Shown in pieces: positions 22,666 through 29,073 of a DNA stretch of 31,924 bases. The stretch is from the IMG/VR virus record IMGVR_UViG_3300028025_000017, positions 1 to 31,924 of that record; one strand, written 5' to 3'. Position 1 is the stretch's first letter. Every line of letters starts with the position of its first letter. The DNA is from a virus. The position numbers and the translations under genes are program-made. The notes under the pieces are model-generated. The model saw only the letters and a list, made by a program, of their open reading frames with translations, was not told where the DNA came from and made no database searches.

Positions 22666-22781
22666 GTGATAAAAAGACACTAAAGCAGGAATACACCGAA
22701 CGTTTACGCAAATACGAGCGTGAGCTTTCACTAAAACTACGAAGCAATGTCAACAAAGAAGCAGACAAAACCAAAAAGTGA
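22662..22781 (+). CDS. 39-residue charged miniprotein
   Basis: The small Lys/Glu-rich protein (EYTERLRKYERELSLKLRSN) is predicted as one amphipathic helix. Its ATG overlaps the stop of the adaptor gene and its end overlaps the start of the membrane protein gene, so translation coupling supports it. Unknown function. It bridges the head genes and the lysis genes. Confidence 0.5.
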   Translation: MSDKKTLKQEYTERLRKYERELSLKLRSNVNKEADKTKK

Positions 22782-23166
22782 ACAGTCAAGTGATACTTAC
22801 AAGTTCATTCGATACAACCTTCAGCTGCTCGATGGCTTGTGGTCGATACCTATAGCGTTTGCGCTGTTCATCATTGCAGGTACATTAAGTGCAGAATACT
22901 TTGGCGATGCGCTAATATCTACCGAATACGTGCAATACATCGTGCTGGCTTCACTCATCATGGTGTTTGCTAACTTCATTACCTTTTTAGGAATCCGTTT
23001 CAATTTTAAGGCACTACAGCGCGAAGTGTATAGTAAGGAAATCAAGTATGAACTAAACACCTATCTAACCACATGGCAAAAAGTTGTTTTATATCTGCTC
23101 TTATATGCGTTCTACTTTGCTGCATTCCTGTTCATCTTACACATGCTGATGACGGTTACTGCGTAA
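22747..23166 (+). CDS. Three-helix membrane protein, holin candidate
   Basis: The 139-residue protein has a charged N-terminus and three hydrophobic segments (about 33-50 LWSIPIAFALFIIAGTLSAE, 64-84 YIVLASLIMVFANFITFLGI, 110-136 KVVLYLLLYAFYFAAFLFIL). It lies just before the endolysin gene and overlaps it by 94 nt, as holin and endolysin genes often do. Class I holins also have three helices, but this one is longer than most. A second holin candidate is at 24329-24619. Confidence 0.62.
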   Translation: MSTKKQTKPKSEQSSDTYKFIRYNLQLLDGLWSIPIAFALFIIAGTLSAEYFGDALISTEYVQYIVLASLIMVFANFITFLGIRFNFKALQREVYSKEIKYELNTYLTTWQKVVLYLLLYAFYFAAFLFILHMLMTVTA

Positions 23167-23651
23167 GACTTTGCGCTGAATCATTTGTCGGTGTAAAGGA
23201 AAAGGGTGGCAACAATAAAGGTTTTACTGATCCTGTGTTGCAGGTATTAATGCGACAGGAAGGATGGGTTCCCGGTTACGCATGGTGTTCGTTCTTTGTC
23301 ATGGCTATGCTGAACGAATGTGGTATACCGAATAACATTACAGGATGGGCTCCTACTGCATATAATCGCAGGGATGTGATTTATGACAATGGTAAGTTTC
23401 TGCAAAGCTATAGCAGCAGCGATGTGCTGGTAATGACGTTAAGCTATAACGATAAAAATAAACGCTTCAAAGGAATCGGTCACACCGGTATCGTGGAGCG
23501 CATCGGCAAACATTCAGTACGCACCATTGAAGGCAACACTAACCAGGCAGGTTCAGCTGATTCGCGAACAGGCGATGGTGTATTGGTTAAGATACGCCCA
23601 CTCACTAAAAACTTACACATTACGCGATGGGGAAAAAGACAAGGCTCTTAA
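23073..23651 (+). CDS. Secreted CHAP-type endolysin
   Basis: The 192-residue protein begins with a likely Sec signal peptide (MAKSCFISALICVLLCCIPV, cleavage after HLTHA near residue 25). The catalytic domain has the CHAP/NlpC-P60 triad-like pattern: GYAWCSFFV with Cys72, GHTGIVE with His137, and TIEGNTN with Glu153. It cuts peptidoglycan. With a signal peptide it would not need a large holin hole and would be exported during infection. The signal peptide is encoded in a different frame of the last 94 nt of the upstream membrane protein gene. Confidence 0.82.
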   Translation: MAKSCFISALICVLLCCIPVHLTHADDGYCVRLCAESFVGVKEKGGNNKGFTDPVLQVLMRQEGWVPGYAWCSFFVMAMLNECGIPNNITGWAPTAYNRRDVIYDNGKFLQSYSSSDVLVMTLSYNDKNKRFKGIGHTGIVERIGKHSVRTIEGNTNQAGSADSRTGDGVLVKIRPLTKNLHITRWGKRQGS

Positions 23652-24037
23652 TCGGATTGGGTGTTGCAATTTTTGCACTATCCATATTGTTCGCAGTTAA
23701 AACGTGCAATAAGCCCGTAACAAATCCTGCTATAAAAAGGTTACAGGACATCAATGATTCGCTCTATCAAATTATTGAAACGAATAACGCCAAAACGGAT
23801 AGTCTATTTTTAAAAATTGACAGCCTGCAGATTCATCAAGATACTATCATAGAACGCCAACAAATCACTAACGAAATCTACCGGAATGAAACTTATAATA
23901 TCCTTTCTGCTTCTCCTACTAACGCCACTAATCAGTATAGGGCAACCCTCAAAAAATCGGACAGCCTACTTAAAGCAGGATTTTACACCCGAACTTACAA
24001 CCTACGATCAGCAGCTTTTCAATCTCAATTTCAATAG
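23627..24037 (+). CDS. Inner-membrane spanin-like protein (Rz-like)
   Basis: The 136-residue protein has a short basic N-terminus, one membrane helix (about 7-24, LIGLGVAIFALSILFAVK), and a periplasmic helical region (about 38-85; INDSLYQIIETNNAKTDSLF). That is the design of an inner-membrane spanin subunit that joins the envelope in the last step of lysis. It starts inside the end of the endolysin gene and shares its last 150 nt with the next gene in another frame. Confidence 0.6.
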   Translation: MGKKTRLLIGLGVAIFALSILFAVKTCNKPVTNPAIKRLQDINDSLYQIIETNNAKTDSLFLKIDSLQIHQDTIIERQQITNEIYRNETYNILSASPTNATNQYRATLKKSDSLLKAGFYTRTYNLRSAAFQSQFQ

Positions 24038-24326
24038 CATGCTGTATTGGTATAGGACTGCGTATGAAATCGACAGTCTTTATCAAATGGAACGGCTGAA
24101 GGTTACATATTACGCAAAGATAACAGGCATTCAAGCGGCGAGTTATGAAACATTGGCGGAAATCTACGCCAACAAGCAAAGCATTGAAAAGGCTATACAA
24201 TCGGAGAAAGATGCAGAGATTACCAAACTAAAAAAAACGAATAGACGGTTGATAATTACTAACACCGCGCTCACATTAGGTATCACAGGACTGGCTTTTT
24301 CTACTATATATTTTGCAATCCTATAG
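23886..24326 (+). CDS. Nested spanin partner-like protein with signal peptide and C-terminal membrane helix
   Basis: The 146-residue protein starts with a signal sequence (MKLIISFLLLLLTPLISIGQ) and ends with a membrane helix (about 122-146, ITNTALTLGITGLAFSTIYF). The middle is helical and charged. The first 150 nt lie within the preceding gene, as Rz1 lies in Rz. Unlike Rz1 it has no lipobox Cys after the signal, so it is not an obvious outer-membrane lipoprotein. With one membrane-like element at each end it could span the periplasm alone if the N-terminal segment stays in the membrane. Confidence 0.58.
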   Translation: MKLIISFLLLLLTPLISIGQPSKNRTAYLKQDFTPELTTYDQQLFNLNFNSMLYWYRTAYEIDSLYQMERLKVTYYAKITGIQAASYETLAEIYANKQSIEKAIQSEKDAEITKLKKTNRRLIITNTALTLGITGLAFSTIYFAIL

Positions 24327-24328
24327 CT

Positions 24329-24619
24329 ATGGAATTTGAATTACGCGATTTGATTACTTTAATAGGTGCAAGTGTATCACTCGCATCACTTTATTTCGCT
24401 CTAAAGCGCAGTGTTGACAAGGTAGCTGGTCATGTTGCCAGCATTGAAACGTTCCACAAAAGAGAAATTGAAATGATTAATGATGCAATCAAAGAACAAA
24501 AGACTGAGTTGAATTCAAAGAATGCAAAGCTGGAAGGGAAGATTGATTCGATTCAATCACATATAGCGCAAATCAGCACATCATTGGCTGAATTGAACGG
24601 CTATTTGAAGGCTAAATAA
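24329..24619 (+). CDS. Small membrane/coiled-coil protein, holin-like (XhlA-type design)
   Basis: The 96-residue protein has an N-terminal hydrophobic segment (about 8-24, ITLIGASVSLASLYFALK) and a long coiled coil after it (INDAIKEQKTELNSKNAKLE, then IDSIQSHIAQISTSLAEL). XhlA-like lysis accessory proteins have a membrane helix and a coiled coil, though usually with the helix at the C-terminus. It lies 2 nt after the preceding lysis gene and probably acts in lysis. Confidence 0.55.
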   Translation: MEFELRDLITLIGASVSLASLYFALKRSVDKVAGHVASIETFHKREIEMINDAIKEQKTELNSKNAKLEGKIDSIQSHIAQISTSLAELNGYLKAK

Positions 24620-24627
24620 CAACTCGC

Positions 24628-25656
24628 ATGAATAACATAGACCGTGAAAAGTACCATCGTGAGATACATGATGGCACAGGATATATTGCCCATCGCGTTC
24701 GCGCGGTAATTGCAAAATATAAACTTGATATCACGCTTGATTCATTAGAAAAAACCTATCGTAGATGGGTAATAAAGCAGGATACAAAGCAGCCTGCACC
24801 TGTTAGCCAGCTGAACAAGTTAGATAATCATTTAGGTGACTTCACCAATATGATGAATGAGTTGATTCCACAGGAAGCGAATCCACTTGACCTGCCACCA
24901 TCGCAGGAAGCCAACTACAAACCTTTCAAGCTACCGATAAACCACAACAATATTCTGCTGTTGTCGGATATTCACGTGCCGTATCACAATATTCAAGCTT
25001 TAACGCTGGCACTAAAGTATGGTTTGGATAATGACGTAAATACAATCCTGCTCAATGGTGACATCATAGACTTCTATGCTATCAGTCGATTTGAAAAGGA
25101 TCCACGCAAAAGAAACTTTGGGCATGAAGTCCTAATGACTCGCCAATTTTTGGGCACGCTGCGCAAACTATTCCCGAATGCTGCTATCTATTACAAGTGT
25201 GGTAATCATGATGTGCGTTATGATCACTACATCATGCGCAATGCTCCTGACCTTTTGGGCATGGATGAATTCAACTTTGAATCATTGATGCATTTGGATA
25301 AATACAATATCACTTTTATACCGGATAAGCAGATTATTCATGCAGGGAAGCTTACGATTTTACATGGTCATGAACTTGGGGCATCAGTATTCAGCCCAGT
25401 TAACATCGCACGTGGTCTTTTTCTACGTGCCAAAGACAGTGCATTGTGTGGTCACCACCACCAGGCAAGCGAGCATACAGAGCCCAACATCAATGGCAAG
25501 ATAACTACGTGCTGGAGTGTTGCCTGTTTATGCGAATTGCACCCTGACTACATGCCCATCAACAAGCATCATCATGGATTTGCGCATATCAAGGTATTAG
25601 ATTCAGGCGAATTTGAAGTGAGTAACTATCGAATTGTTAATGGCAAGATTCGTTAA
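24628..25656 (+). CDS. Calcineurin-like metallophosphoesterase
   Basis: The 342-residue protein has an N-terminal helical part (1-100) and a metallophosphoesterase domain with all motifs: LLSDIHVPYH (Asp114, His116), LNGDIIDFYA, YKCGNHDVRYD, ILHGHELG and CGHHHQ. These bind two metal ions. The N-terminal part (residues 1-50) includes IAHRVRAVIAKYKLDITLDS and may bind DNA or a partner. Such enzymes are common late in Bacteroidota phage structural arms; substrates are unknown, with nucleic acid or cyclic nucleotides possible. It is followed by a hairpin at 25662-25687. Confidence 0.82.
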   Translation: MNNIDREKYHREIHDGTGYIAHRVRAVIAKYKLDITLDSLEKTYRRWVIKQDTKQPAPVSQLNKLDNHLGDFTNMMNELIPQEANPLDLPPSQEANYKPFKLPINHNNILLLSDIHVPYHNIQALTLALKYGLDNDVNTILLNGDIIDFYAISRFEKDPRKRNFGHEVLMTRQFLGTLRKLFPNAAIYYKCGNHDVRYDHYIMRNAPDLLGMDEFNFESLMHLDKYNITFIPDKQIIHAGKLTILHGHELGASVFSPVNIARGLFLRAKDSALCGHHHQASEHTEPNINGKITTCWSVACLCELHPDYMPINKHHHGFAHIKVLDSGEFEVSNYRIVNGKIR

Positions 25657-25661
25657 ATGAA

Positions 25662-25687
25662 AAATGCCCCACCGTTGCAGGGCATTT
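25662..25687 (+). terminator. Hairpin after the phosphoesterase gene
   Basis: AAATGCCC (25662-25669) pairs with GGGCATTT (25680-25687) around a 10-nt loop. There is no long T tract, so termination may be partial. It separates the last small gene (25744-25989) from the late operon. Confidence 0.55.
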
Positions 25688-25743
25688 CCCAATCAAATAA
25701 CAAAAACAAATTAGCAATTACACACTAATCTCGCAAAGATAGA

Positions 25744-25989
25744 ATGAAACGCAAGCAACATCCAAAAGTTATCCATCGAAAGTTGGGCAGGGAAAAGGCT
25801 GATGGACTTTACTGCGATAATGTTATAGAGATAGATCCAACGCTACCACCAATGCGCTACATGATTGTTCTCATTCATGAATATCTGCATCACATCCAGC
25901 CGGAGTGGAGTGAGGAAAAGGTGGATGCTGAGGGTGAATCTTTAGGTCGCTTTCTTTGGAAACAAGGTTATCGCAAGGTGCAACAATGA
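25744..25989 (+). CDS. Small zinc metallopeptidase-like protein (HExxH)
   Basis: The 81-residue protein carries MIVLIHEYLHHIQPEWSEEK with the HExxH zinc motif at about 45-49, and a downstream Glu/Asp cluster (DAEGESLGRFLW) that could supply the third ligand. This short gluzincin-like design recurs in phages, but substrates are unknown. It is the last rightward gene, 87 nt after the phosphoesterase gene and past a hairpin, and ends 26 bp before the last leftward gene, so the two arms converge here. Confidence 0.7.
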   Translation: MKRKQHPKVIHRKLGREKADGLYCDNVIEIDPTLPPMRYMIVLIHEYLHHIQPEWSEEKVDAEGESLGRFLWKQGYRKVQQ

Positions 25990-26015
25990 TGCGCCCACTG
26001 CTAAGGATTAGAAAC

Positions 26016-26228
26016 CTATTCATCGAGCAATCCTTCAGTTATATCTATAAACCTATCGTACAAATCTGCAATCTTATCACTTACTTCTTCAACGTGTTCA
26101 CCGTACTTGTATTCTCTGCGCATCAATTCCATGATGTCTTTAAGTGCATCCTTATACCGGGCAGCGTTAAGGGTGTAGTTGTATTCTACTTGTTCTTCGG
26201 GTAGATTAAACGTTAGTGTTGCTTTCAT
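26016..26228 (-). CDS. Small conserved phage protein, unknown function
   Basis: Starting at the ATG at 26228 the protein has 70 residues: MKATLTFNLPEEQVEYNYTL then ARYKDALKDIMELMRREYKY. This is a very widespread phage protein type (strand, then a helix with a LR-x2-KYG-like motif), but no function is known to me. Longer starts (26285) are less likely because they run into the upstream gene more deeply. It overlaps that gene by 23 nt and is the last gene of the leftward arm. Confidence 0.7.
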   Translation of the reverse strand: MKATLTFNLPEEQVEYNYTLNAARYKDALKDIMELMRREYKYGEHVEEVSDKIADLYDRFIDITEGLLDE

Positions 26229-26436
26229 TTTCTGCTTTATTTGGTAATCCATTTTTACTATCGCTATATCCTTCACTATAGGCATTCAATATATTTTCAA
26301 GTTCCCATGTTTGTGCCTTCATCATAAACGCATCCAGTTCAATCCATGATATGTTTACCGATGGACCTTGAAATCTTTTGCGTAGGGCTTTGCTTAATCT
26401 GCGCATTGCCGTTTCTTTTTTATCTTCCTGTTTCAT
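26206..26436 (-). CDS. Hypothetical small early protein
   Basis: The 76-residue protein has a basic N-terminal part (MRRLSKALRKRFQGPS) and an acidic C-terminus containing ILNAYSEGYSDSKNG. The AYSEGY segment resembles IKAFCEGYDHDG in the gene at 31428-31658, so both may belong to a class of short phage proteins with a helix and a Gly-Tyr turn. Overlaps both neighbours. Function unknown. Confidence 0.6.
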   Translation of the reverse strand: MKQEDKKETAMRRLSKALRKRFQGPSVNISWIELDAFMMKAQTWELENILNAYSEGYSDSKNGLPNKAENESNTNV

Positions 26437-26536
26437 CTTGTTGTTCGATTTGTTTGATTTGTTTGTGCAGGTCGCGCAGGGCGAGTGCGATTACCCATAG
26501 TGGGATTGCTAAGATTATTGCTGGTATCATAACCAT
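26420..26536 (-). CDS. 38-residue single-pass membrane miniprotein
   Basis: The protein has an N-terminal hydrophobic helix (MVMIPAIILAIPLWVIALAL) followed by a charged tail (RDLHKQIKQIEQQ). Another in-frame ATG lies at 26530. It overlaps the genes on both sides by a few bases, which is the habit of this operon and supports it. Function unknown; small early membrane proteins can alter host envelope functions. Confidence 0.5.
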   Translation of the reverse strand: MVMIPAIILAIPLWVIALALRDLHKQIKQIEQQDETGR

Positions 26537-26682
26537 TTTGTTTCTTTTGTTAGTGTATACAATTCTTTGTTTACTGATTTGATTTTGTGGTGCAGGTTGT
26601 CTTTTACATAGCGTGTCTTAGCTGTGACAAACATCTGCAATAGGTTAGTTCGCTCTATCTTCAGCTCGTCTATTGAGCGCAT
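26527..26682 (-). CDS. 51-residue charged miniprotein
   Basis: The frame runs without a break from ATG 26682 to TGA 26529-26527 and encodes MRSIDELKIERTNLLQMFVT followed by a basic helix (RYVKDNLHHKIKSVNKELYT). It fills a gap between two supported genes and overlaps both. Probably helical or a coiled coil. I do not recognise it. Confidence 0.5.
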   Translation of the reverse strand: MRSIDELKIERTNLLQMFVTAKTRYVKDNLHHKIKSVNKELYTLTKETKWL

Positions 26683-26938
26683 TTTCTTTACTCCCATTCA
26701 TTTTTAGTATTTCATTTTTGACATGGTGGTAATATGCTTTTACTGAATAATACTCACCAGTTCCTTCGAAATCATTCACGATGTCATCAGGTGCATTTTT
26801 CAAGGCTTCGTCCACGCAATACAGCGCAGCGTTAATGGCACGCATGTGCATAAGTGCTAAATCACCATGTTGATCACCAGCTTCGACTATATCAAAATAG
26901 TTCGAGTACAGTTGCCATGCTTTGTCTTTTGCTTTCAT
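26645..26938 (-). CDS. Hypothetical protein of a common Bacteroidota phage type
   Basis: The 97-residue protein (KAKDKAWQLYSNYFDIVEAG, AINAALYCVDEALK, YYHHVKNEILKMNG) follows a pattern I know from many short phage proteins of this phylum: KA..L...Y....., an alpha-helix with A...CVDE, then YW..VK.EI. Function unknown. The last 20 residues (KENALNRRAEDRAN) overlap the next gene. Confidence 0.65.
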   Translation of the reverse strand: MKAKDKAWQLYSNYFDIVEAGDQHGDLALMHMRAINAALYCVDEALKNAPDDIVNDFEGTGEYYSVKAYYHHVKNEILKMNGSKENALNRRAEDRAN

Positions 26939-27032
26939 TGTTTAGTTTGTTGATTAATTCGATTACTTGCTCTTTGTTGTAGTAGTGCTGCATTGAATTG
27001 CGCACGTGGTCTTTGAGTTGTTCGGTGGTCAT
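26892..27032 (-). CDS. 46-residue hypothetical protein
   Basis: ATG at 27032, TGA at 26894-26892. The sequence MTTEQLKDHVRNSMQHYYNK then EQVIELINKLNN is helical and resembles the N-terminus of other small phage proteins (MTTEQL..RVRN). The last 16 codons overlap the next gene in another frame. Overlap makes it less certain than its neighbours. Confidence 0.45.
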   Translation of the reverse strand: MTTEQLKDHVRNSMQHYYNKEQVIELINKLNNESKRQSMATVLELF

Positions 27033-27042
27033 GGCTTATTTT

Positions 27043-27276
27043 TTAGTTCGCTTGTAAATCATTTGTTACCATAACTTTTTCACCTCGCATAAGTTTATCA
27101 TAAACCTCATTTATCTCAAGTCCACTCAATCGCTCTATTTCATGTTCAGCGTGCTTTTTAAACGTTGCTTCATTTTTTATTATTGATTCAATACAGCGTT
27201 TTCTTAGTCTTGGGTTTTCTTTTTGCATTGTTGGGAAAAGCATATCCCACAATTGTTCTGTTGTAAATTTATTCAT
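27043..27276 (-). CDS. Hypothetical small early protein
   Basis: The 77-residue protein is helical and charged (MNKFTTEQLWDMLFPTMQKE, LRKRCIESIIKNEATFKKHA). It directly follows the exonuclease gene with a 4-nt ATGA overlap, so it is coupled to it and may be an accessory factor of recombination. I do not recognise a family. Confidence 0.6.
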   Translation of the reverse strand: MNKFTTEQLWDMLFPTMQKENPRLRKRCIESIIKNEATFKKHAEHEIERLSGLEINEVYDKLMRGEKVMVTNDLQAN

Positions 27277-28040
27277 AGTGCTAAGGTATTAAGGTATTCA
27301 CGCCACATTGGTACACGCTCCTGAAGCTTTGCGATTGCATCCGCATCAAACTCCACAACCTTTTCATGGATGCGTTCAGCGATGGGTATATCGAACGCCC
27401 ATTCGTCTTGTGGCGTTTCAAGATTTGCATCCGGGTATTCACGCATGAAACGCGGCATGTCGTAAATCATGTTGCGCTCAATGCTCTTTGCTTTCTTGAT
27501 GAATGTAGGGTCGCCTTGTGGATCAATAAGATTAAGCCTGCGCGATAGTCTGTATTTCTCATCATTAATCATTTCAATCGGTGCGCTAACTAACACGTAG
27601 CAAAAGGTGGCACGTGGTGCTCCTGTTAACCAGCAGTAGGCTTGCCCTTGCCAATAGTAATCTTTGCTGATGTCGCTGGTCTTAGCATCCATAAAGGTGT
27701 GGATGTCCCATGAAGATTTGATATCGGGTACATTGATTACTGCACCTGCTTCATCTTTGATAAGCAAATCGGGTGTGCCTTTGATGAAATCATTAGTAAA
27801 CATTTCTTCGTTCTTGAATACGATTTCACCGCGATGCCTGCGCCACATGTCAATAGCATCATTCTCTACGGCTAAACCTTTCTCAATGTACTTGTTACTG
27901 ATTTCTTTGTACCGGTTGTACTTCTGTTGCACATAGACTTCGAGCAATGCGCTCTTAGTCGTTTCGGATAAACCTGTTTTGGTTCTTGCATCGGTCATTA
28001 GCTTACCAAGCTGCGATGCTCTAAATAGTGTATTGTTCAT
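27273..28040 (-). CDS. Lambda-Exo/YqaJ-like recombination exonuclease
   Basis: The 255-residue protein has the catalytic pattern of the YqaJ/RecB-nuclease group: KGLAVENDAI with Glu59, KGTPDLLI with Asp91, VPDIKSSWDIHTF with Asp106 and Lys108, and DYYWQGQAYCWLTG with the Gln of the final motif. It would resect double-stranded ends to single strands for the annealing protein encoded just upstream, as Exo and Beta do in lambda. A palindrome (28076-28090) in the 72-nt gap before it may allow separate control. Confidence 0.82.
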   Translation of the reverse strand: MNNTLFRASQLGKLMTDARTKTGLSETTKSALLEVYVQQKYNRYKEISNKYIEKGLAVENDAIDMWRRHRGEIVFKNEEMFTNDFIKGTPDLLIKDEAGAVINVPDIKSSWDIHTFMDAKTSDISKDYYWQGQAYCWLTGAPRATFCYVLVSAPIEMINDEKYRLSRRLNLIDPQGDPTFIKKAKSIERNMIYDMPRFMREYPDANLETPQDEWAFDIPIAERIHEKVVEFDADAIAKLQERVPMWREYLNTLAL

Positions 28041-28075
28041 GTTGTTATTGATTGATGGGGTAAAAATAGCAGATA

Positions 28076-28090
28076 GTTACAATCTGTAAC
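28076..28090. promoter_or_regulatory. Operator-like palindrome GTTACA-ATC-TGTAAC
   Basis: Perfect 6-bp arms with a 3-bp centre, followed by CACCT. A second copy with the centre reversed and the same CACCT flank is at 28991-29005. The two copies bracket the annealing protein gene and lie upstream of leftward genes. Confidence 0.5.
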
Positions 28091-28112
28091 CACCTGCCAT
28101 CATTTTTAACAT

Positions 28113-28787
28113 TTATTCGGTAATGCCGTATTGCTCTTTCTTCGCGTTCAGTTCATCGCCTACTTCGGCTAACACTTCAGGACTGCATGCTTTGAAGATT
28201 TTGTGCAGCTGTGTTAGGTCGGTTGCCTGCTGGATTAGTTCACGCACATACGCCACATCCTGTTCGTGCCCACGACCAAGCGCACCTTTTAACTTGAATG
28301 GCTTGTATGTATCCTTATTCACGCGATTAACGTCACGTCCGAATACCTTACCTAATGACAGCGCAGCGTTTTTCAGGCACTCTGCTTTGAGTTTACCGAA
28401 GGCAAGGTCCATAGCATTCGCTTTTTTATTATCGGGGTTTAATGCCCATCTATTGCGTTCAGTACCGGTCACACCATCAGGAACACGATCTACCATAATG
28501 ATAACTGAAGCTGCACCTACTCTGCGTATTTCGTAACCGCTTATCGGGTGAATCACTACCAAGTCAATCGATGCCTGAACTTCGTTAGCTAATACAGCCC
28601 ACTTAAAATTCTCTGTTCTCCAATGTCCAAAGAATAGTTCATCTAAGGTAGTTTCAACGTGGCTAATAACCAGCGTGCGTGCTTTCTTATCCGGTGTGGA
28701 TTCGATTCCTGCCTGGTCAGGTTCTGCGTTCAGCATTTGCTGAAACTTCTGCAATGCTTCTAAATTGTCTTTGTGAAATGAGTTCAT
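28113..28787 (-). CDS. Single-strand annealing protein (Rad52/MGM101-like)
   Basis: The 224-residue protein carries features of the Rad52-like annealing proteins of phages: SHVETTLDELFFGHWRTENF (about 43-62), LANEVQASIDLVVIHPISGY, EIRRVGAASVIIM (strand with conserved Gly-Ala), and NAMDLAFGKLKAECLKNAAL followed by GKVFGRDVNR (helix plus the K-x-FGRD-x-NR ending). It coats single-stranded DNA and pairs it with a complement. It is paired with the exonuclease gene, making a Red-like module. The C-terminal helical tail may contact the exonuclease. Confidence 0.75.
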   Translation of the reverse strand: MNSFHKDNLEALQKFQQMLNAEPDQAGIESTPDKKARTLVISHVETTLDELFFGHWRTENFKWAVLANEVQASIDLVVIHPISGYEIRRVGAASVIIMVDRVPDGVTGTERNRWALNPDNKKANAMDLAFGKLKAECLKNAALSLGKVFGRDVNRVNKDTYKPFKLKGALGRGHEQDVAYVRELIQQATDLTQLHKIFKACSPEVLAEVGDELNAKKEQYGITE

Positions 28788-28805
28788 GTTGCTATTGTTT
28801 ATTGA

Positions 28806-28910
28806 TTAGTATTTCATTAGGCAATCATTGATTTCTTGGCAGTAGCTAAGCACTGCGTAAAGGATAATTGCTGCGATAATGTAACGAAGGATTTTAGATG
28901 CTGTTTTCAT
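28806..28910 (-). CDS. 34-residue single-pass membrane miniprotein
   Basis: The protein is MKTASKILRYIIAAIILYAV followed by LSYCQEINDCLMKY: a basic N-terminus, one membrane helix (about 9-23) and a short outer tail with two Cys. It is the first gene after the promoter at 28935-28964, with an A-rich leader of about 18 nt, which supports translation. A tiny membrane protein made early could affect host envelope or superinfection, but I do not recognise it. Confidence 0.55.
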   Translation of the reverse strand: MKTASKILRYIIAAIILYAVLSYCQEINDCLMKY

Positions 28911-28934
28911 GTGTTTTGTTTTTAATTGATAGGG

Positions 28935-28964
28935 CAAATGTAGTGTAAGTATTTACACACGCAA
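28935..28964 (-). promoter_or_regulatory. Leftward promoter for the recombination genes
   Basis: On the minus strand TTG (28964-28962), 19 bp, TACATTTG (28942-28935), with the same boxes and spacing as the main leftward promoter. It lies after the large terminase and drives the recombination module. Confidence 0.78.
28941..28959. promoter_or_regulatory. Shared operator-like 19-mer, copy 2
   Basis: TAGTGTAAGTATTTACACA differs at two positions from 4661-4679. Here the inner dyad is perfect (GTGTAA-4 bp-TTACAC) and fills the spacer between the promoter boxes, where a bound repressor would exclude RNA polymerase. Confidence 0.55.
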
Positions 28965-28990
28965 GTTAAAAATTGTTAAAATTGCAGTCG

Positions 28991-29005
28991 GTTACAGATT
29001 GTAAC
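28991..29005. promoter_or_regulatory. Operator-like palindrome GTTACA-GAT-TGTAAC, second copy
   Basis: Perfect 6-bp arms, centre GAT where the first copy (28076-28090) has ATC, both followed by CACCT. It lies 27 bp upstream of the TTG box of the recombination promoter, a usual place for an activator or distal operator. Confidence 0.5.
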
Positions 29006-29026
29006 CACCTCAACTGTACCTACAAG

Positions 29027-29073
29027 GGTATAAATGCAACACAATTACTCTTGTTTATACCTATACAGGTATA
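29027..29073. other. Nested inverted repeats directly after the large terminase gene
   Basis: TATACCT-atac-AGGTATA (29056-29073) abuts the terminase stop codon at 29074-29076. A larger pair GGTATAAA (29027-29034) and TTTATACC (29054-29061) overlaps it, so the two hairpins exclude each other. There is no T tract; they could be a weak terminator, a binding site or part of a packaging signal. Confidence 0.4.
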
